Shown here piece after piece: positions 23,157 to 36,530 of a stretch of 64,000 bases of DNA. A program made the translations under genes and the position numbers. Positions within the stretch are counted from its first letter, which is position 1. The number at the start of each line of letters is the position of its first letter. Below the pieces are notes generated by a model. It was not told the DNA's origin, did not search any database, and worked only from the letters and a program-made list of their open reading frames with translations. Origin of the DNA: Anisodus tanguticus. Lineage: Eukaryota > Streptophyta > Magnoliopsida > Solanales > Solanaceae. The DNA is taken from assembly GCA_034509755.1 (NCBI GenBank), contig CM067556.1, forward strand, positions 44,314,045-44,378,044, given 5' to 3'.

Positions 23157-25206
23157 TGTAATTCCCCAAACCATGGTCTAGGTGAAACACGACACTCGAT
23201 GCCTGACTGCATATAACCGAGCGAACCACATGAGTTACTGAATCAACATAGGCATCGAAAGCATGAAACAATGATGATAGTAAATTATGTAAAACATGGT
23301 ACTGAAATATAGTCTGAAAAATATATTGCGAAAATATCTGAAAATATACAAGTCTGAAAATAATGTTGATATGACTGATATGCTAAACTAGTCTGGCCTA
23401 TGAAACCTCTGACACATGAGTCTGACTGAAAACTATTTACCAGGACAAGACCCTAGCATACCTTAAATAATAAGCTTGACATATAAAATAAATGACTAGC
23501 ACCCCGAAGGAAATGGGGCTCACCAATAGCTGATACTAAGGAAAATCCTAACAAGCAGATCCATTGTCCTGAAACTAACTACCTGCACTGTGAAGTGCAG
23601 GCCCCATGCAAAGGGACGTTAGTACATTTGAATTATACTTTATATAAAGCAACCGAAGGAGTAAGCAGACACATGGAATAATAGGAAATGAAACTGAAAT
23701 TGTAACATTAGAATGAGCATGATCTAGAATGAGTATAAAATATATGTATAATCTGTAAAGTTGTGTATATGTATATCTTTATATCAATGGGAGAGAATTA
23801 AAAAAACCAACATGAACCACCACACGTGAAGATGGAGTCTTATCTCTGCCCGATCATCAAAGACATCTCGTACCTTGCTGGAGTACGAGACATGAACATG
23901 AACATAAATCATCACTTGTAGATTTATAATTTAGCATGTGAAGAAATACATAATATAACTTGTAGATTTATAATTTAGCATGTGAAGAAATACATAATAT
24001 AACTTATATAAATCATGAGAAACATATATGACTTCATGGAACTGGTGATAATGATCATAACTTGTATTTAAGAACTCATGAAAATTAAAGTATGCTTTCA
24101 TGGATTATGGACGGGTTCATGACAGTCACAATAACATATCATGAATAAAAGTAACGAATTCAAGATATAACATGGAATATAATTGTACATGTATATAGGG
24201 TTATAATGAACTTGAGTGAAAACCCTAGGTTATGGAAATTCATGGTTTCATGGATAACTGTGGCATGGGGGTAGAACAATGACGCTCCCACACGTAGATA
24301 GAAGCTCTACATACTTTAATCTTTCCAAATCATGAACTTAAATTCCTTGAGTTGAGTATTCTTGAAAACCCTAGGTTAGAAATAGTGATTTCATTATTGC
24401 CTATTCTAGCAAAATCACCCATCAGAGCCATCGTTAACCATTGGTTGTTAAGGCACGCTTAGGAATTCATAGTAATCAATTAGAATTGCATGGAAATAAA
24501 CAAAAAGGACTTACCTTGGTGTAGTAGGTGGTTGGGAAGAGAGAACCTTCATTCTAGGGCTTGGGAATTGCGAAAACTGATTTTTAGTACGAAGTCCCGA
24601 ATTTATATTATTTGTTATCGAGGGTGTTTGATAGGACGTTTGATGGTCTGTCGATTGTTCGATGTCAGAGTTTGGGCTGTTAATATTTCAACGGTCCAGA
24701 TTGACGGTCCATCGATAGTTTGACGGTTCGTATAATTGGACCGCACTATTATTTTCTAAAAAGTTCCAGAGAATTGTGAAATCTGGAGTTTAAAGACGGT
24801 GGAGATTCACGAGTCATCAATAATTTGACGGTTCGTAGAATTTACAGTATGCCCATCAATTGCAAAAGTGAAATTGACGGTTTGTTTGACGGGCCATAAA
24901 ACATTTTTTGGTTTGTAAAATTTACAGTCTGGTTTCTAATTTCAAAAGTGAAATTGATAGTTCATTGGACAGGCCATAAAACATTTTATGGTTTATAAAA
25001 TTTATAGTCTTGCTGTCAATTTCAAAAGTGAAATTGATTGTTGATTTGACGGCCCGTAAAACATTTTACGGTCCGTATAATATGCCGTCAAATTACATCA
25101 GCAGAATTGAACCTAGTTGTTTGTTTTTCAACTTGAATTCCCCGTTTTGGTCTTCTTCACATGTGGATCATGAACAAGGCTTAGTTTGAATGTACAAGGT
25201 GTTACA
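23157..25206 (-). mobile_element. family A LTR (A2), 3' LTR of a minus-strand element
   Basis: The minus strand starts TGTAACACCTTGTAC and ends GGTTTGGGGAATTACA (2050 bp). It matches A1 and A3. Polypurine-like sequence (minus: CCCAAATGGGAGAT) lies just right of it at 25208-25222, showing that the internal 3' end is on its right. It inserted into D gag sequence on its left. It holds three copies of the 80-bp subrepeat (phases 24863, 24943, 25023). Confidence 0.85.
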
Positions 25207-28200
25207 ATATCTCCCATTTGGGATCATTCGTCCTCGAATGATGGGTCATGGTTAGGAGAATGACTAACTCTAAAATATTTTATAAAACTTTCGGCAGGTT
25301 TCTTCTCTATATAGGATTGTCCCATCATTTTTTGAAACACCTTCAAGCTAACCAAAGCAGAATACAAGCCTCAAAGGGCATCATGATACACATGACAAGA
25401 CATAACATGGTAACTGAAGCATAAATGTGACTAATTGAACTTGATCGAATACGTGAATACCAACTATCATGAATACTAGAATGGCATGAACATATATATA
25501 TTGAACTGAATGAATACATGAATACTATACATGGGATTTGGAAAAGATTTCGTAGGCACTAATGCCATGAGTACTGGAACATAGGCATTAACATGACACG
25601 ATTACATGAACGTGAGGAGCATGACATGGGACATGAATACCTAAAGACATGATGACATGGATACCTGAGCGTTAAATTGATATGAGATATGAATACGTGT
25701 AAACATGGATATCATAACATGATATTTGATTGAAAAAATATGAATGTTACAACATGAGATCTGAATGCTGAGCGGAGATAGGACCTAAACATTGAATGGA
25801 CGTGAGGTCTGAATTATTGAGGTAGTTAACTTGCGAACTTTACGATCTTTCATAGGGTCCTGTATGATCTAATATATTTGGGACTAACTTCCCTTTCGTC
25901 TCAAATCACATGAGACCCATCATAGGAAAAACTTTCTAGAAACACCCAATCATTAACATTAAACTCTGAATCTCTACGTGACACATTCACATAGGATTCT
26001 CGCGACTCTTAGCCATTTTCAAATTCTCATGAATTAATTTATCTTTTTCAACAGTCTAATGGACCAAGTCTAGCCTAGCAATTCTATTTTTCCAACTTCA
26101 TACCAACTAATATGTGATCTAGACCTTCGACCATACAAGGTTTCAAATGGTGCCATCTTGATACTAGTATGATATCTATATTTAGAAACAACTCAATGAT
26201 AGGCAACTGATCATCTCAATTACCTTTAATGTCTAGGACACATGTGCTCAACATATCTTTGAGTGTCTGTATAGTCTGATCTGCCTGACATCAGTTTTAG
26301 GATAAAAAATGGTATTGAGAAGGTATCCTATCCATTCTGATGCTAAATTGGCTTTCGCATGCTACCAATTTGGAAATTTATCCACAAAATTGGCTACATT
26401 CTTCTTCATGTTATTCCACCAATAAACCTTCTTAAGGTCATGATACATTTTCATAGAGCTTAGATAGATAGAATATCTGAAATTGTGTGCCTCTTCCATA
26501 ATCATCTCCTTCACACCTTAGAGTACCATCATCTCCCCCTTGATTGGAAGCCATGGATTTATGTGTGAGAATCCCTTCCTTTAGCTGCAATAGATAGAGG
26601 TCATGAAACTATTTTTCTCTTTTGCTCAACTACTAAGGAGGATTTGGCTCTAATTTGTACAAAAACTCTACCATCTTCGGGGTCCGAAAGTTGAACTCCT
26701 AGATTTGCTAAACAATGAACTTCTCCCATCATGATTCTCTTGTCTAACTCAACATGAGCTAAACTACATATACTTGACATATTTCTGAGATGCTTCTTGA
26801 AATACTCATACTACTTCTGTGCGCTAAGTCTTTGACCGACACCTTGAAAAATGGAATCTCATGCGATGGCACTACCTTTGGAGACTATCTCATTATGCCC
26901 TTATTACTGAACTGAGATTCTTCATATCTCATGCTAACCCTTCAGGTTTTCAATAATCAACTGCGCTCATTGACAATTTACACATCTCTATCTTGGACCA
27001 AAGGTTAAGATCTTATATTTGGGAATCCTTCACTCTCGTTGGGATCCAACCAACTTTCCTTGTCTTCTGCAATTTTTTTGCACTTTAAGTCGCGGATGGC
27101 TCATTTTTTGACTCATTTATGAGTGATATGGCTTACTAGGGAAAACTGAATCACTTACATGGACGAGAAACTAAATTACTTACATGGACTGAATTACTGG
27201 CATAATCTGTCTTAACAAGTTAACTTCGTTCACACTGCTAGTCTTATGGAGACTCCTTTTTGATAACACTAATAGACCATTCTTATGTAATTTTCTCTCT
27301 TACTGCCTAGGTGATTTTCTTCTCCCACTGTCACTGTACTTCATACTTATCTTATACTCTTTAGATTCTAACACGCATTCAGTGTATTCAAACATTTACT
27401 CACTCACTAGTGTCAACATGATTAAGGAAATCAAATCTTACCTTTACTGGCTCTACTAAAATTGTTAATTCACTATATCTATTCAAAACTTACTTACTAT
27501 TCTCTATTAAACACCTGTTAGCATCATGTTCCCCCGGTTTTGTCCTGAATACTTAGGGGGGAAATTTTGTCAGTCTTAAATGAAAAAAATTGAAATACCT
27601 AACCCCGAACTTTTTTATACACTTTAAAATCATATCATACTATACACATCCAGGGGTAAACACTTAATCACATAACCTTAGAGGGAACTGTCACATCTTA
27701 TCTTCTCATAGTAATATCTACTTCTTGTAGTAACTTACTAACGTCATACTCTGGTTATGATATGAATAAACTTAAATAATTTAAAACTATTATCAGAAAT
27801 TCAATATCGTCTACTCACATGTCGTATACAATCTCTTGTTAGTTATGCACATGGTTAATATGGAAAAATATATATCCTTGAAAAAATCAAGACATTCTAG
27901 AATCACAGGTGATTTGCTCTAAGGCTATTTCCTGCTCAAAACTATCGTGGGCAGTTTATGCCTACTACTGCTAACTTCATCACATGTTACCCGGTAGGGT
28001 CTTAAATCTGAACTATTATCCTAATACTTATAGCTCCATGGTCCAAAAATCCAAATAAACTTATTTTGTTAGGTATAAAATATACATATACTATCATGTC
28101 GAAACTTGTTCTCAAAATGGTACTATCACCTGATAAATACATCATGTGCCATTCGGAGAGTCCTGGGTCTCAACACATGCGAAGTTTTCACTATAGTCTT

Positions 28201-28831
28201 CATCACTTACACTTTCATTTAGCACCCATAGGCATCACTGAATACTTATAAGTCAAGTCACAAGAATCTCGATACACTGAAAATTGGAAATGTGATTACT
28301 ACATAATTGAACACTGGTGTACTGGATAACCATGATCCTGCTAACTAAAACACTGTATAACTAGTAACTAGGGTTAACTGATAACCATAAATCATGATAA
28401 TTGCTTTTGCATTTTCTGATAAGGGTTATGCTCTTGTCTGTAATAACTATGAAATTTGTTCCACTTTCGCTATTATCTCAAGCCTCATATGTTACCAACA
28501 TGCACTTTTCGATTATACCCCCAATGGGTAGTCATCCTCACTTGGACCTTGAATTTTCTTCTTGTCTCTTTCGCATTCGATACGTTTGGAATTCAACAGA
28601 GAGAGAATGTTACTTATATGCTCTAGGCTTCATGGCACGAGTTAGAAGAATTCCTAAAAAGTATTGCTCTAATTGCATGATTTAGAGTATGAAAGGAGTA
28701 GGACAATCCTAGATGTCTTGGTGGTCAACTGTTTACATGTGTGGGAGCCTCACACACATAAAAGTGACCCCACTGGACATGGTTTCATATAATCCCTAAG
28801 ACACTTGAACCTAGGCTTTGATACCAAGCTT
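25207..28831 (-). pseudogene. degraded internal region of the A2/A3 element
   Basis: No long frame survives. Between about 25850 and 26540 the nucleotide text runs parallel to the A1 integrase region (8400-9400), for example TTATTCCACCAATAAACCTTCTTAAGG versus the A1 equivalent at 9285, so integrase and part of RNase H are recognisable as DNA only. From 26760 to 28680 I could not assign domains. At 28690-28830 the leader next to the 5' LTR again matches A1 (12790-12930). A PBS-like GCTTTGATACCA (minus TGGTATCAAAGC, one change) lies at 28815-28826. Confidence 0.7.
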
Positions 28832-31191
28832 TGTAATGCCCAAAACCATGGTCTGGGCAAAACACGACACTCGGTTCCTGACTACATGTGAGTGAGTGAA
28901 ACACATGAGATACTGAACCAACATGGGCATCAAAAGCATGAAATAATGATGATAGTAACTTATGTAAAATATGGTACTGAAATATGTTTTGAAAAATATA
29001 TTGCGGCAATATTTAAAAAATATAACAAGTCTGAAGATAATGTTGACATGCTAAACTATTCTGATCTATGAAACCTCTGACATATGAGTCTGACTGAAAA
29101 TGGTTTACCAGGACAAGGACCTATCATACATTTATTAATAAGCATGACATGTAAAATAACTGACTAACACTCCAAAGGAAATGGGGCTCACCAATAGCTG
29201 ATATTGAGGCAAATATGAACGAGCTGATCCATTGTCCTAAAAATTAGTACCTGCACCATTAAATGCAGGCCCCATGCAAAGGGAAGTTAGTACATTTGAA
29301 TTATACTTTATGTAAAGTAACTGAAGGAATAAACAAACACATAGAATAATAGGAAATGAAATTGAAACTAACATAAGCGTGATCATGATCTGGCATGCGT
29401 ATAAAACATGTGTAAAAATGTAAAGTTGTGTATCTGTATATCTTTATATCAATGGGACAGCATTAACAAAACCGAAATGAACCACCACGCATGAACGTAG
29501 AGTCTGATCTCTGCCCGATTTGCTAAGCTATCTTCTACATTGCCAGAGTCCGAGATATAAACATGAACATGATGGGATTCAATAATCCCACAAGGGGTAA
29601 TAAGAAGGTATCATCCTTTGGCTGAGCGACCCCTATCCTACGCTGTAATACATAGTTTTAGGCTATCTAAGCCTTCTCGATATACAACTCCCAAAATATG
29701 TACTTGAAAATAGTTGGCTTGAAAGCCCATGAATTTCATGAAATAACTTGGAATCATAACTTGTAGATTTATAGTTTAGCATGTGAATAAATACATAATA
29801 TAACTTGTATAAATCATGAGAAACATATATGACTTCATGGAACTGGTGATAATGATCATAACTTGTATTTAAGAAATCATGGAAATTAAAGCACGCGTTC
29901 ATGGATTACAGACTGGTTTATGACAGTCACAATATCTTATCATCAATGTGAGTAACGAAGTGAAGATATATCATGGAATATAATTGTAGATGTATATAGG
30001 GTTATAATGAACATGAGTGAAAACTCTAGGTTATGGAAATTCACGATTTCATAGATAACTGTAGCATGGGGAAGAACAATGACCGTCCTACACCTAGATA
30101 GAAGCTCTACATACCTTAATCGCTCTAAAACTTGTCTTAAAAATATAAACTTGGAAGAAGGAACCCAAAGCTTGAACATAAATTTCTTGAGTTGCGTTTT
30201 CTTGAAAACCCTAGGTAAGAAATAATGAATTTCGCTTAGGAATTGATAGTAATCGATTAGAATTGCATGGAAATATAGGAAAGTACTTACCTTGGTGTAG
30301 GAGATGGTTGGGAAGAGAGAACCTTTATTCTAGGGTTTAGTTCTAGGCTTTCCAGGAATTGGAATTATTGAAGAAACTCTTTATACTGGAATTGAATCCT
30401 ACACATGAATTGTGAAAACTAATTTTTAGAATGATGTCCCAAATTTATATTGTTCGTTGTTAGGGGAGTTCAACGGGACGTTTGATAGTTCATCGATTGT
30501 TCGACGGACATAGTGTGGGCCATCAATATTTCGATGGTCCAGATTGACGGTCCATCGATAGTTTGAAGGTCCGTATAATTGGACCATATCGTTATTTTCT
30601 AAAAAAATTCTAGAGAGTTGTGAAATCTGGAGTTTGGAATGGTGAAGATTGACAGACCGTCAATAATTTGATGGTCCGTAGAATTTACAATATGACCATC
30701 AATTTCAAAAGTGAAATTGACAGTTTGTTTTATGTGCCGTAAAACATTGTATGGTATTTATAATTTACAGTCTGGCCATTCATTTCAAAAGTGAAATTGA
30801 TGGTTCATTTGATGAGACGTAAAACATTTTATGGTTCGTGTAATCTGCCAAGATAGTCACTCTAGCGAATTTGACGGTTCGTCAATAATTTGACGGTCCA
30901 TAGAATTTACAGTCTGCTTGTCAATTTCAAAAGTGAAATTGACTGTTCATTTGACGGGCTATAAAACATTATGCAGTCCGTATAATTTACAGTCTAGCCG
31001 TAAATTTCAAAAGTGAAATTGACAGTTCATTCGACAGGCCGTAAAATATTTTACGGTCCATATAATCTGCCGTCAAATTCAATCTGCAGAATTGAACCTA
31101 TTTTTTTGTTTTTCAACTTGAACTCCCCATTTTGGTTTTCTACACTCGTGGATCATGAACAAGGCTTAGTTTGAATGTACGAGATGTTACA
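28832..31191 (-). mobile_element. family A LTR (A3), 5' LTR of the same element
   Basis: The minus strand starts TGTAACATCTCGTAC and ends TTTTGGGCATTACA (2360 bp). It follows the PBS on its left. It is longer than A1 and A2 mainly through extra 80-bp subrepeats (phases 30706, 30786, 30928, 31008) rich in inverted TGACGGTCC / GGACCGTCA-like words. The frames at 29663 and 29943 are LTR text. Confidence 0.85.
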
Positions 31192-31745
31192 ATATCTCCT
31201 CATTGGGATCATTCTTCCTCGAATGATGTGTCATGGTTAGGAGAATGACTAAGTCTGATATTTTTATGAAATTTTCAGTAGGGTTTTCTCTGTAAATCGG
31301 ACTACCCTAATATTTTTTGAACACCTGCCAGCTAACTAAATAAAAATAAAAGCCTCATAAGGCATATTGATAAGCATGACAAGACATAACATGGTAATTG
31401 AAGCATTAACGTGACTAATATAAATACTGAACAAGCTTGAATATGTGAATACCAACTATCATGAATACCAGTATGGCATGAACACATGGTTATTGAACTG
31501 AATAAATACATGAATACTATACATGGGATTTGGAAAAGAATTTCTAGGCACTAAGGCCATAAGTACTGGAACATAGCCATGTACATGACATGATTACATG
31601 AATGTGAGGAACGTGACGTGGGACATGAATACCTGAAGACTTGATGACATGGATACCTGAGTGCTAAATTGACATGAGATATGAATACGTGTAAACATGG
31701 ATATCATAACATGATATTTGATTGAAAAAAAGATGAATGTTACAA
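31192..31745 (-). mobile_element. second copy of the A-family internal 3' end
   Basis: Text right of A3 (ATATCTCCTCATTGGGATCATTC…) parallels the text right of A2 (25207-25752) as far as ATGAATGTTACAA, where similarity stops. A 5' LTR should be followed by host DNA here, so A3 is shared by two internal regions. Confidence 0.75.
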
Positions 31746-31928
31746 AAATTAGCAAAGTCTGGAAAAGTTAGTTCATTCATCATTATAGAATATCCGAGCC
31801 TAAAATTAACCTAGAAATGGAACTACAAAATTACAAACCAAATTACAAATTCTGCGAAAGGGACCGACCTCCTCGATGCCATGGTTTGCCAAGGATTAGA
31901 TGCAAAAGTCATAAAATTAATAATGTTT

Positions 31929-33719
31929 TCATATTGTCGGGGCTGAAGGAGGAATCTGATCAAATGCTTGGGCTTCAGGAGAATTGGCGGGAGCAAGACT
32001 TGGGTCTTCATGATGCTCGACTGGGGGATGAGTGCTGCCGATGGGTAAAGCCTCATCTTCCACTTCTTTCACTCCGAAAAATGTATCTTCTTCATTCTCA
32101 GGGAAAGGCCCTTTCGAGGTCTCCGCCGATGCTAGCTCCAAGTTCAAAGCTTCATAAATCTTAGAATCAATATCCGCAATGCTCTCAGCTTTCACTACTT
32201 CAAGAGTCTTCTAATGCATTTTAAAGCCATTGTGCATCACAGACAAGTTATGTCTCTCGATGGTGCATTGATGTTTGGCCTCAACAATTTTAGCAGTGTG
32301 GATGTGTTCGATATTGGTTTGTCTAAGAATATTGTTAGTCCTGAACAACTCCACATTTTCATCCTTGTGATCATTATTTTGGGCAGTTACGATAGATGCC
32401 AAGGATCTGAATGACTCATTCTCCTTCCGAACGACCTCCACTTTGGCATCTTTGATTCAGAGATGCTCAACCAAAGACTATACATCAACTTCAAGATTAG
32501 ATAATTGCTCCATCAAATCAGCCACAAAATTATTTGTCTTTGTCCATTTCTTCTACCAGTCATCCACTTGATTCTGGAGGATGTCGCTTTTTGACTGAAT
32601 GTCGCTTTCTCTTCTTCCGTTTGTGCAAGTTTTGCTTCCAGCTTGTTAACCCTGGAAAGATTAGCTTCCTCCACCAACATCCGATCCACTGCTGAGTCTT
32701 TTTCATTTGCAAGTGTTTCCTTCTCCTCAGTCATCGTTTGAAGCCCTTCGTTGCAGAGGAAATTGGCCTGAAGGGTAATTATAAATTTCAGGATGCAAAT
32801 AAGGAAGAAAAAACATATGAGGAAAATGGGATATTACCCATGCAATTGGATGCATACTGGCATTAATGGTGTATTCCCTAGAGACTGCAAGTGTTTCCTA
32901 CGGTCCTTTTCCGAAGCCACATGTTTCATAAAGTTGGCCACTCCCACGGGCTTGGATACGAGATGGCACTTAGCCGGGACCTAGAAAGTGATGGTCCTAA
33001 ACTCATTAGGTTCCTTGATGGACCTGGCTATTCACTCACTAGCTCTTCCTTATGTGTTGAAGGACAACTCTCTAGGGAAGGTGATTTCCCCTATTGATTT
33101 AAGGCTGGGAGAGTTAGAATGGCTGGAGTAGTTGCTGATTCTGGACCTTCTGAATACGATAAAGTGGAAGGGGTCGGACTAGCGGATGTAGATGGTGGAG
33201 AATCCAAGTTAGCATGACCAGAACCAATTGGGGTAATGAAAGCTCTCGTTTGAGAAGGCCCGTATTCGACTATGTCCATATTTGTAAATAGCCAGGATTT
33301 CTCAACCATTATTCTCTTTTCTGGGGGTGGCTCTTCAACTTTAGACCCCTCATTGTCTAGATCTACTGTCAGGGAGATGCTGGTGGCCAGAGTTGATACA
33401 CCGAGAGTATTGGGAGGGTTCTAATTACTTCTGCCTGGACCTTTACGAATGTTTCTTTTGGTCATTTTAGAATTGGACCGGGGGCTTGAAGAAGAATCCT
33501 TGTAGATCTATTTGAGTTCATAATCCTGATGAATGATCAAGACCGCTACGGCCTCATCGTCCAGCACCTTGAACAGATGAACAGAAGGAGTAGATTTGGA
33601 TAAACCTTAATATAAACTTTGAGATAGGTTCTATTTAATCTAAATATGCACTCCAAAAAGAGAAATAGAAAAAATATATTCACCATGGTTGCTAGGGATC
33701 CAATTTTGATCCTAAAAAA
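31929..33719 (-). pseudogene. coiled-coil reading frame remnant, downstream half (interrupted by B1)
   Basis: Minus-strand frames read consecutively: 33309-33091 (Ser/Thr/Pro-rich), about 33050-32840 (PVGVANFMKHVASEKDRRKHLQ-like), 32734-32513 and 32441-32211 (heptad-rich Glu/Lys/Leu segments such as KLEAKLAQTEEEKATFSQK), and 32195-31929 (acidic tail). They form a long coiled coil broken by stops. The upstream half lies at 39164-40021, because the B1 retrotransposon (target duplication GTCTT) sits between. I do not recognise the protein. Similar extra frames, often antisense, are known in Tat-lineage Ty3/gypsy elements, and that is my best guess. Confidence 0.55.
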
Positions 33720-33724
33720 GTCTT

Positions 33725-35175
33725 TGATGAAAGAAAGGCCATGAGCTTAAGCTCCCAACATGAGCCGAGAGGTGACTTGCGAAGAGTGTCAAAGATTTCC
33801 ATCCGTCATATGGTGATATGCCTAATATGTAATGAAATATGGAGTGGATTTGAAGAGTGGACGTGACGAACCAAGAAGGAACATGTTTATTTTCGGCTTT
33901 TATGTAGGTCTTGGTCGAGAAAACTTTCTTTTAGCTTATTTTAATTCCTAGCTTAACTACTAGCTATCCTTAGGACATAATTACTATGTCGTGTAATAGA
34001 GTAAGGTGACAAGGCCAAGAACCATCTAGAAGAAGATGATTCCAAAGAGATAATTCATGAACTAAATAGTTCATGCACTTATCTACATGGATGACACAAA
34101 AGGGTGGCCTAGAAAACATGAGGGGTTGGTTTCCCATTTGGTCGAACATAACTTCCAAAGAGGTGATTCATGAACCTTCTAGTTCATGCACTTATCTTCA
34201 TGGATGAAACCAAAGGTTGGCCTAGAGAACATGGAGAGTTGGCCAAAGCATTTTCCCTTTTCCATTCGATCGAGATACATGCTAGAAGCAGAAGCTTCCA
34301 ATGTTTCCCAAGGAGGTAAGTCATGAACTAACTAGTTCATGCACTTATCTACATAGATGACACCAAAGGTTGGCCTAGGGAACATGAAGAGTTAGGCCTT
34401 TCCTTTCTCCCAATCAGCCGAGCCTAATCCCTTTCCCATTGTGGCCGAATGGTTCATGTATTGTGTTTATCTAGTTGTCTTCTAGAAGGGTCTAAGCACT
34501 AGTATAAATAGGACATATAGTTGATGAAAATAAACGTGGAAGATTTATGAAATATACTTGAGTTTTACTCAACTTTGCTAAGTTATTCAAATTTTGTGTT
34601 GGTTAATTTAGTTGGTCCTTTTGTGAGCCATTAGTCCTTTTGTGGTCCGAACCTCGATCCTTTTGTGGGTCAAACCCTTAGTGCAAGTCTAGTTAGAATT
34701 TTTGTGATCTAGCTAAACCCAAGCTAAGGTCTACTTCGGTGTATGTCCTTAGCAACCTCGTGTCCAATCCTTGTCCAAATTACTTCATATTTTTCACACC
34801 ATTAACTACAACATTTCCCCAACCCACACACAAAAGGTTATTAACCGAAACACCCCAAAACCACCCGAACACCCCAACCATTTCCCTCAGTGTCCCGGTC
34901 GAGTCCCTATACTGTCCAGATCTGTTTCCGCCACCTTACCACCATACAACCACTTAACCCCGATCACCAATATAACCCTCAACGTGTATATAATATCCCC
35001 ACAAAACGTCTTAACCCATTTCCACCCTAAACTACCCGTGCAAGCCCCACAACACCACACTGTCCGGTGAATCCGAGAACCTGACACCCCACCTTTTGAG
35101 TCCATTTTCGTGTCAACCTGTGTCCAACCCAACTTCGACCAACCTCCCCTCACAAACCCCTCCTTATATACATCA
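33725..35175 (+). mobile_element. B1 element 5' LTR
   Basis: It starts TGATGAAAGAAAGGCC and ends TATACATCA (1451 bp). The 5-bp target duplication GTCTT precedes it at 33720-33724 and follows the 3' LTR at 39159-39163. A TATAAATA box is at 34503-34510. It contains three spaced palindromes of the CATGAACTA…TAGTTCATG type. It lacks a ~170-bp block present in the 3' LTR (about 38590-38730), so the two LTRs have diverged by an indel. Confidence 0.94.
34503..34510 (+). promoter_or_regulatory. TATA-box candidate in the B1 5' LTR
   Basis: TATAAATA in the sense direction of the element, at a position shared by the other B LTRs. The equivalent box in the 3' LTR is at 38315-38322. Confidence 0.55.
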
Positions 35176-35179
35176 GTTT

Positions 35180-35190
35180 TGTATCAGAGC
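35180..35190 (+). promoter_or_regulatory. B1 primer binding site
   Basis: TGTATCAGAGC follows the LTR end by 4 bp and matches the initiator tRNA-Met complement with one missing G. Confidence 0.85.
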
Positions 35191-35194
35191 AAGG

Positions 35195-36011
35195 CGTTCC
35201 CGTCCCACGCCTTAACGCTATAGCTAATATAAATGAATTTCGGAGGATCGTGAGTGACCTTTTTGTGAAACAAGCACAAATATTGAGAAGAGAATTTATG
35301 GGGCATACCGTGATTAATAATGCCGAGTCCTGGGTTGTAAAAAACAACCTAAGGCATGAGAGGAAATAATATCAAGAGTGTGAGGATTCTTTTGTTATTG
35401 AGGAACCCGCAGTTAAGGAGGTATTAGAGGAAAATATTGATCTTGCGGATAAAGGTGAAAGTTTAGTACTCCGACGTGCGTTGATTGTTCAACTTGAAGA
35501 ACATGAGGAGACACAAAGAGAGCAACTATTTTACACTCGATTCAAGGTAAATAACAAGGTATGCAATGTGATCATTGATGGAGAAAGTTGTACCAATATG
35601 GCCTCCATGGAAATGGTGGACCAATTGAAATTACCTATCCGCAACCATCCTATACCATATGATCTCTAATGGGTGAATGATGATGAATAGCTAAAAGTAA
35701 TGCAACAAGCTCTTGTTAGTTTTCGGATTGGCAAGTATGAAGATAAAATATGGTGTGACATCCTACCTATGGATACTTGTCATATTTTATTGGGTCGGCC
35801 ATGTCAATTTGATCGGAAGGTGCAACATGATGGAGAAAAGAATGTCTATTCTTTTCAAAAGGATGATAAGAAGATCCGGTTGATACCATTTCCACCTAGT
35901 GATGCGAAGCAAATAAAGATCCAAAATGCCAAGAAATGCAAGGAGAAGTCTGAAGCCCTCTTGCTCAATGCATCAGAGATAGAAGAGGAGTCGAAGAAGG
36001 GAGTTCTATAG
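35195..36011 (+). pseudogene. B1: gag remnant and protease domain
   Basis: A short gag-like start region (around 35230-35480, broken) is followed by an aspartic protease frame: NKVCNVIIDGESCTNMASMEMV (active-site Asp at about 35577) and, after stops near 35670-35700, ALVSFRIGKYEDKIWCDILPMDTCHILLGRP. The capsid and zinc-knuckle part of gag that should precede the protease is missing; only about 300 bp separate the PBS from the protease. The domain style is that of plant chromoviruses. Confidence 0.8.
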
Positions 36012-36179
36012 ATATATTGGTGCGCGAAGAGAAGAAGAGTCTTATGGGTGATACGGTTTAAGATGCCGACTCGAAGGAATTCTTGAAGGAATCGGAAGAT
36101 GTGTTGATGGATGATATTGCACTCGATTGCCGCCAATAAAAGACTATAGATACAATTCGAAAGAGGCCAAGGAGTTGCA

Positions 36180-36530
36180 ATGACAAGTACAAGAATTGGT
36201 AGATAAAGGCTTTGTCCGAGAGAGCCTTAGTCCATGTACGGTACCCGCCTTGTTCGTACCAAAGAAAGATGGAACTTGGCGCATGTGTATTGATAGCCGA
36301 GCGGTCAACATCACCGTGAAGTACAGGTTCCTTATTCCAAGATTGGATGATCTTTTGGATGAGTTGAGTGGGGAAAAGTTGTTCTCCAAAATATATTTGA
36401 GGAGTGGCTACCATTAAATGAGGATACGAGAGGGAGATGAATGGAAAATGGCTTTCAAGACAAAGTATGGTTTGTACGAATGGCTTGTGATGCCATTTGG
36501 ATTGTGTAATGCTCCAAGCTCTTTCTTGAG
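36180..36530 (+). pseudogene. B1: N-terminal half of reverse transcriptase
   Basis: Frames 36196-36417 and 36418-36530 read the RT finger/palm: LSPCTVPALFVPKKDGTWRM, CIDSRAVN, YRFLIPRLDDLLDELSGEKL, then FSKIYLRSGYH, where the catalytic Asp of FSKIDLRSGYH is changed to Tyr. GDEWKMAFKTKYGLYEWLVM and PFGLCNAPSSFL follow. It stops just before the catalytic YxDD block and jumps to RNase H text at 36531. Confidence 0.88.
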
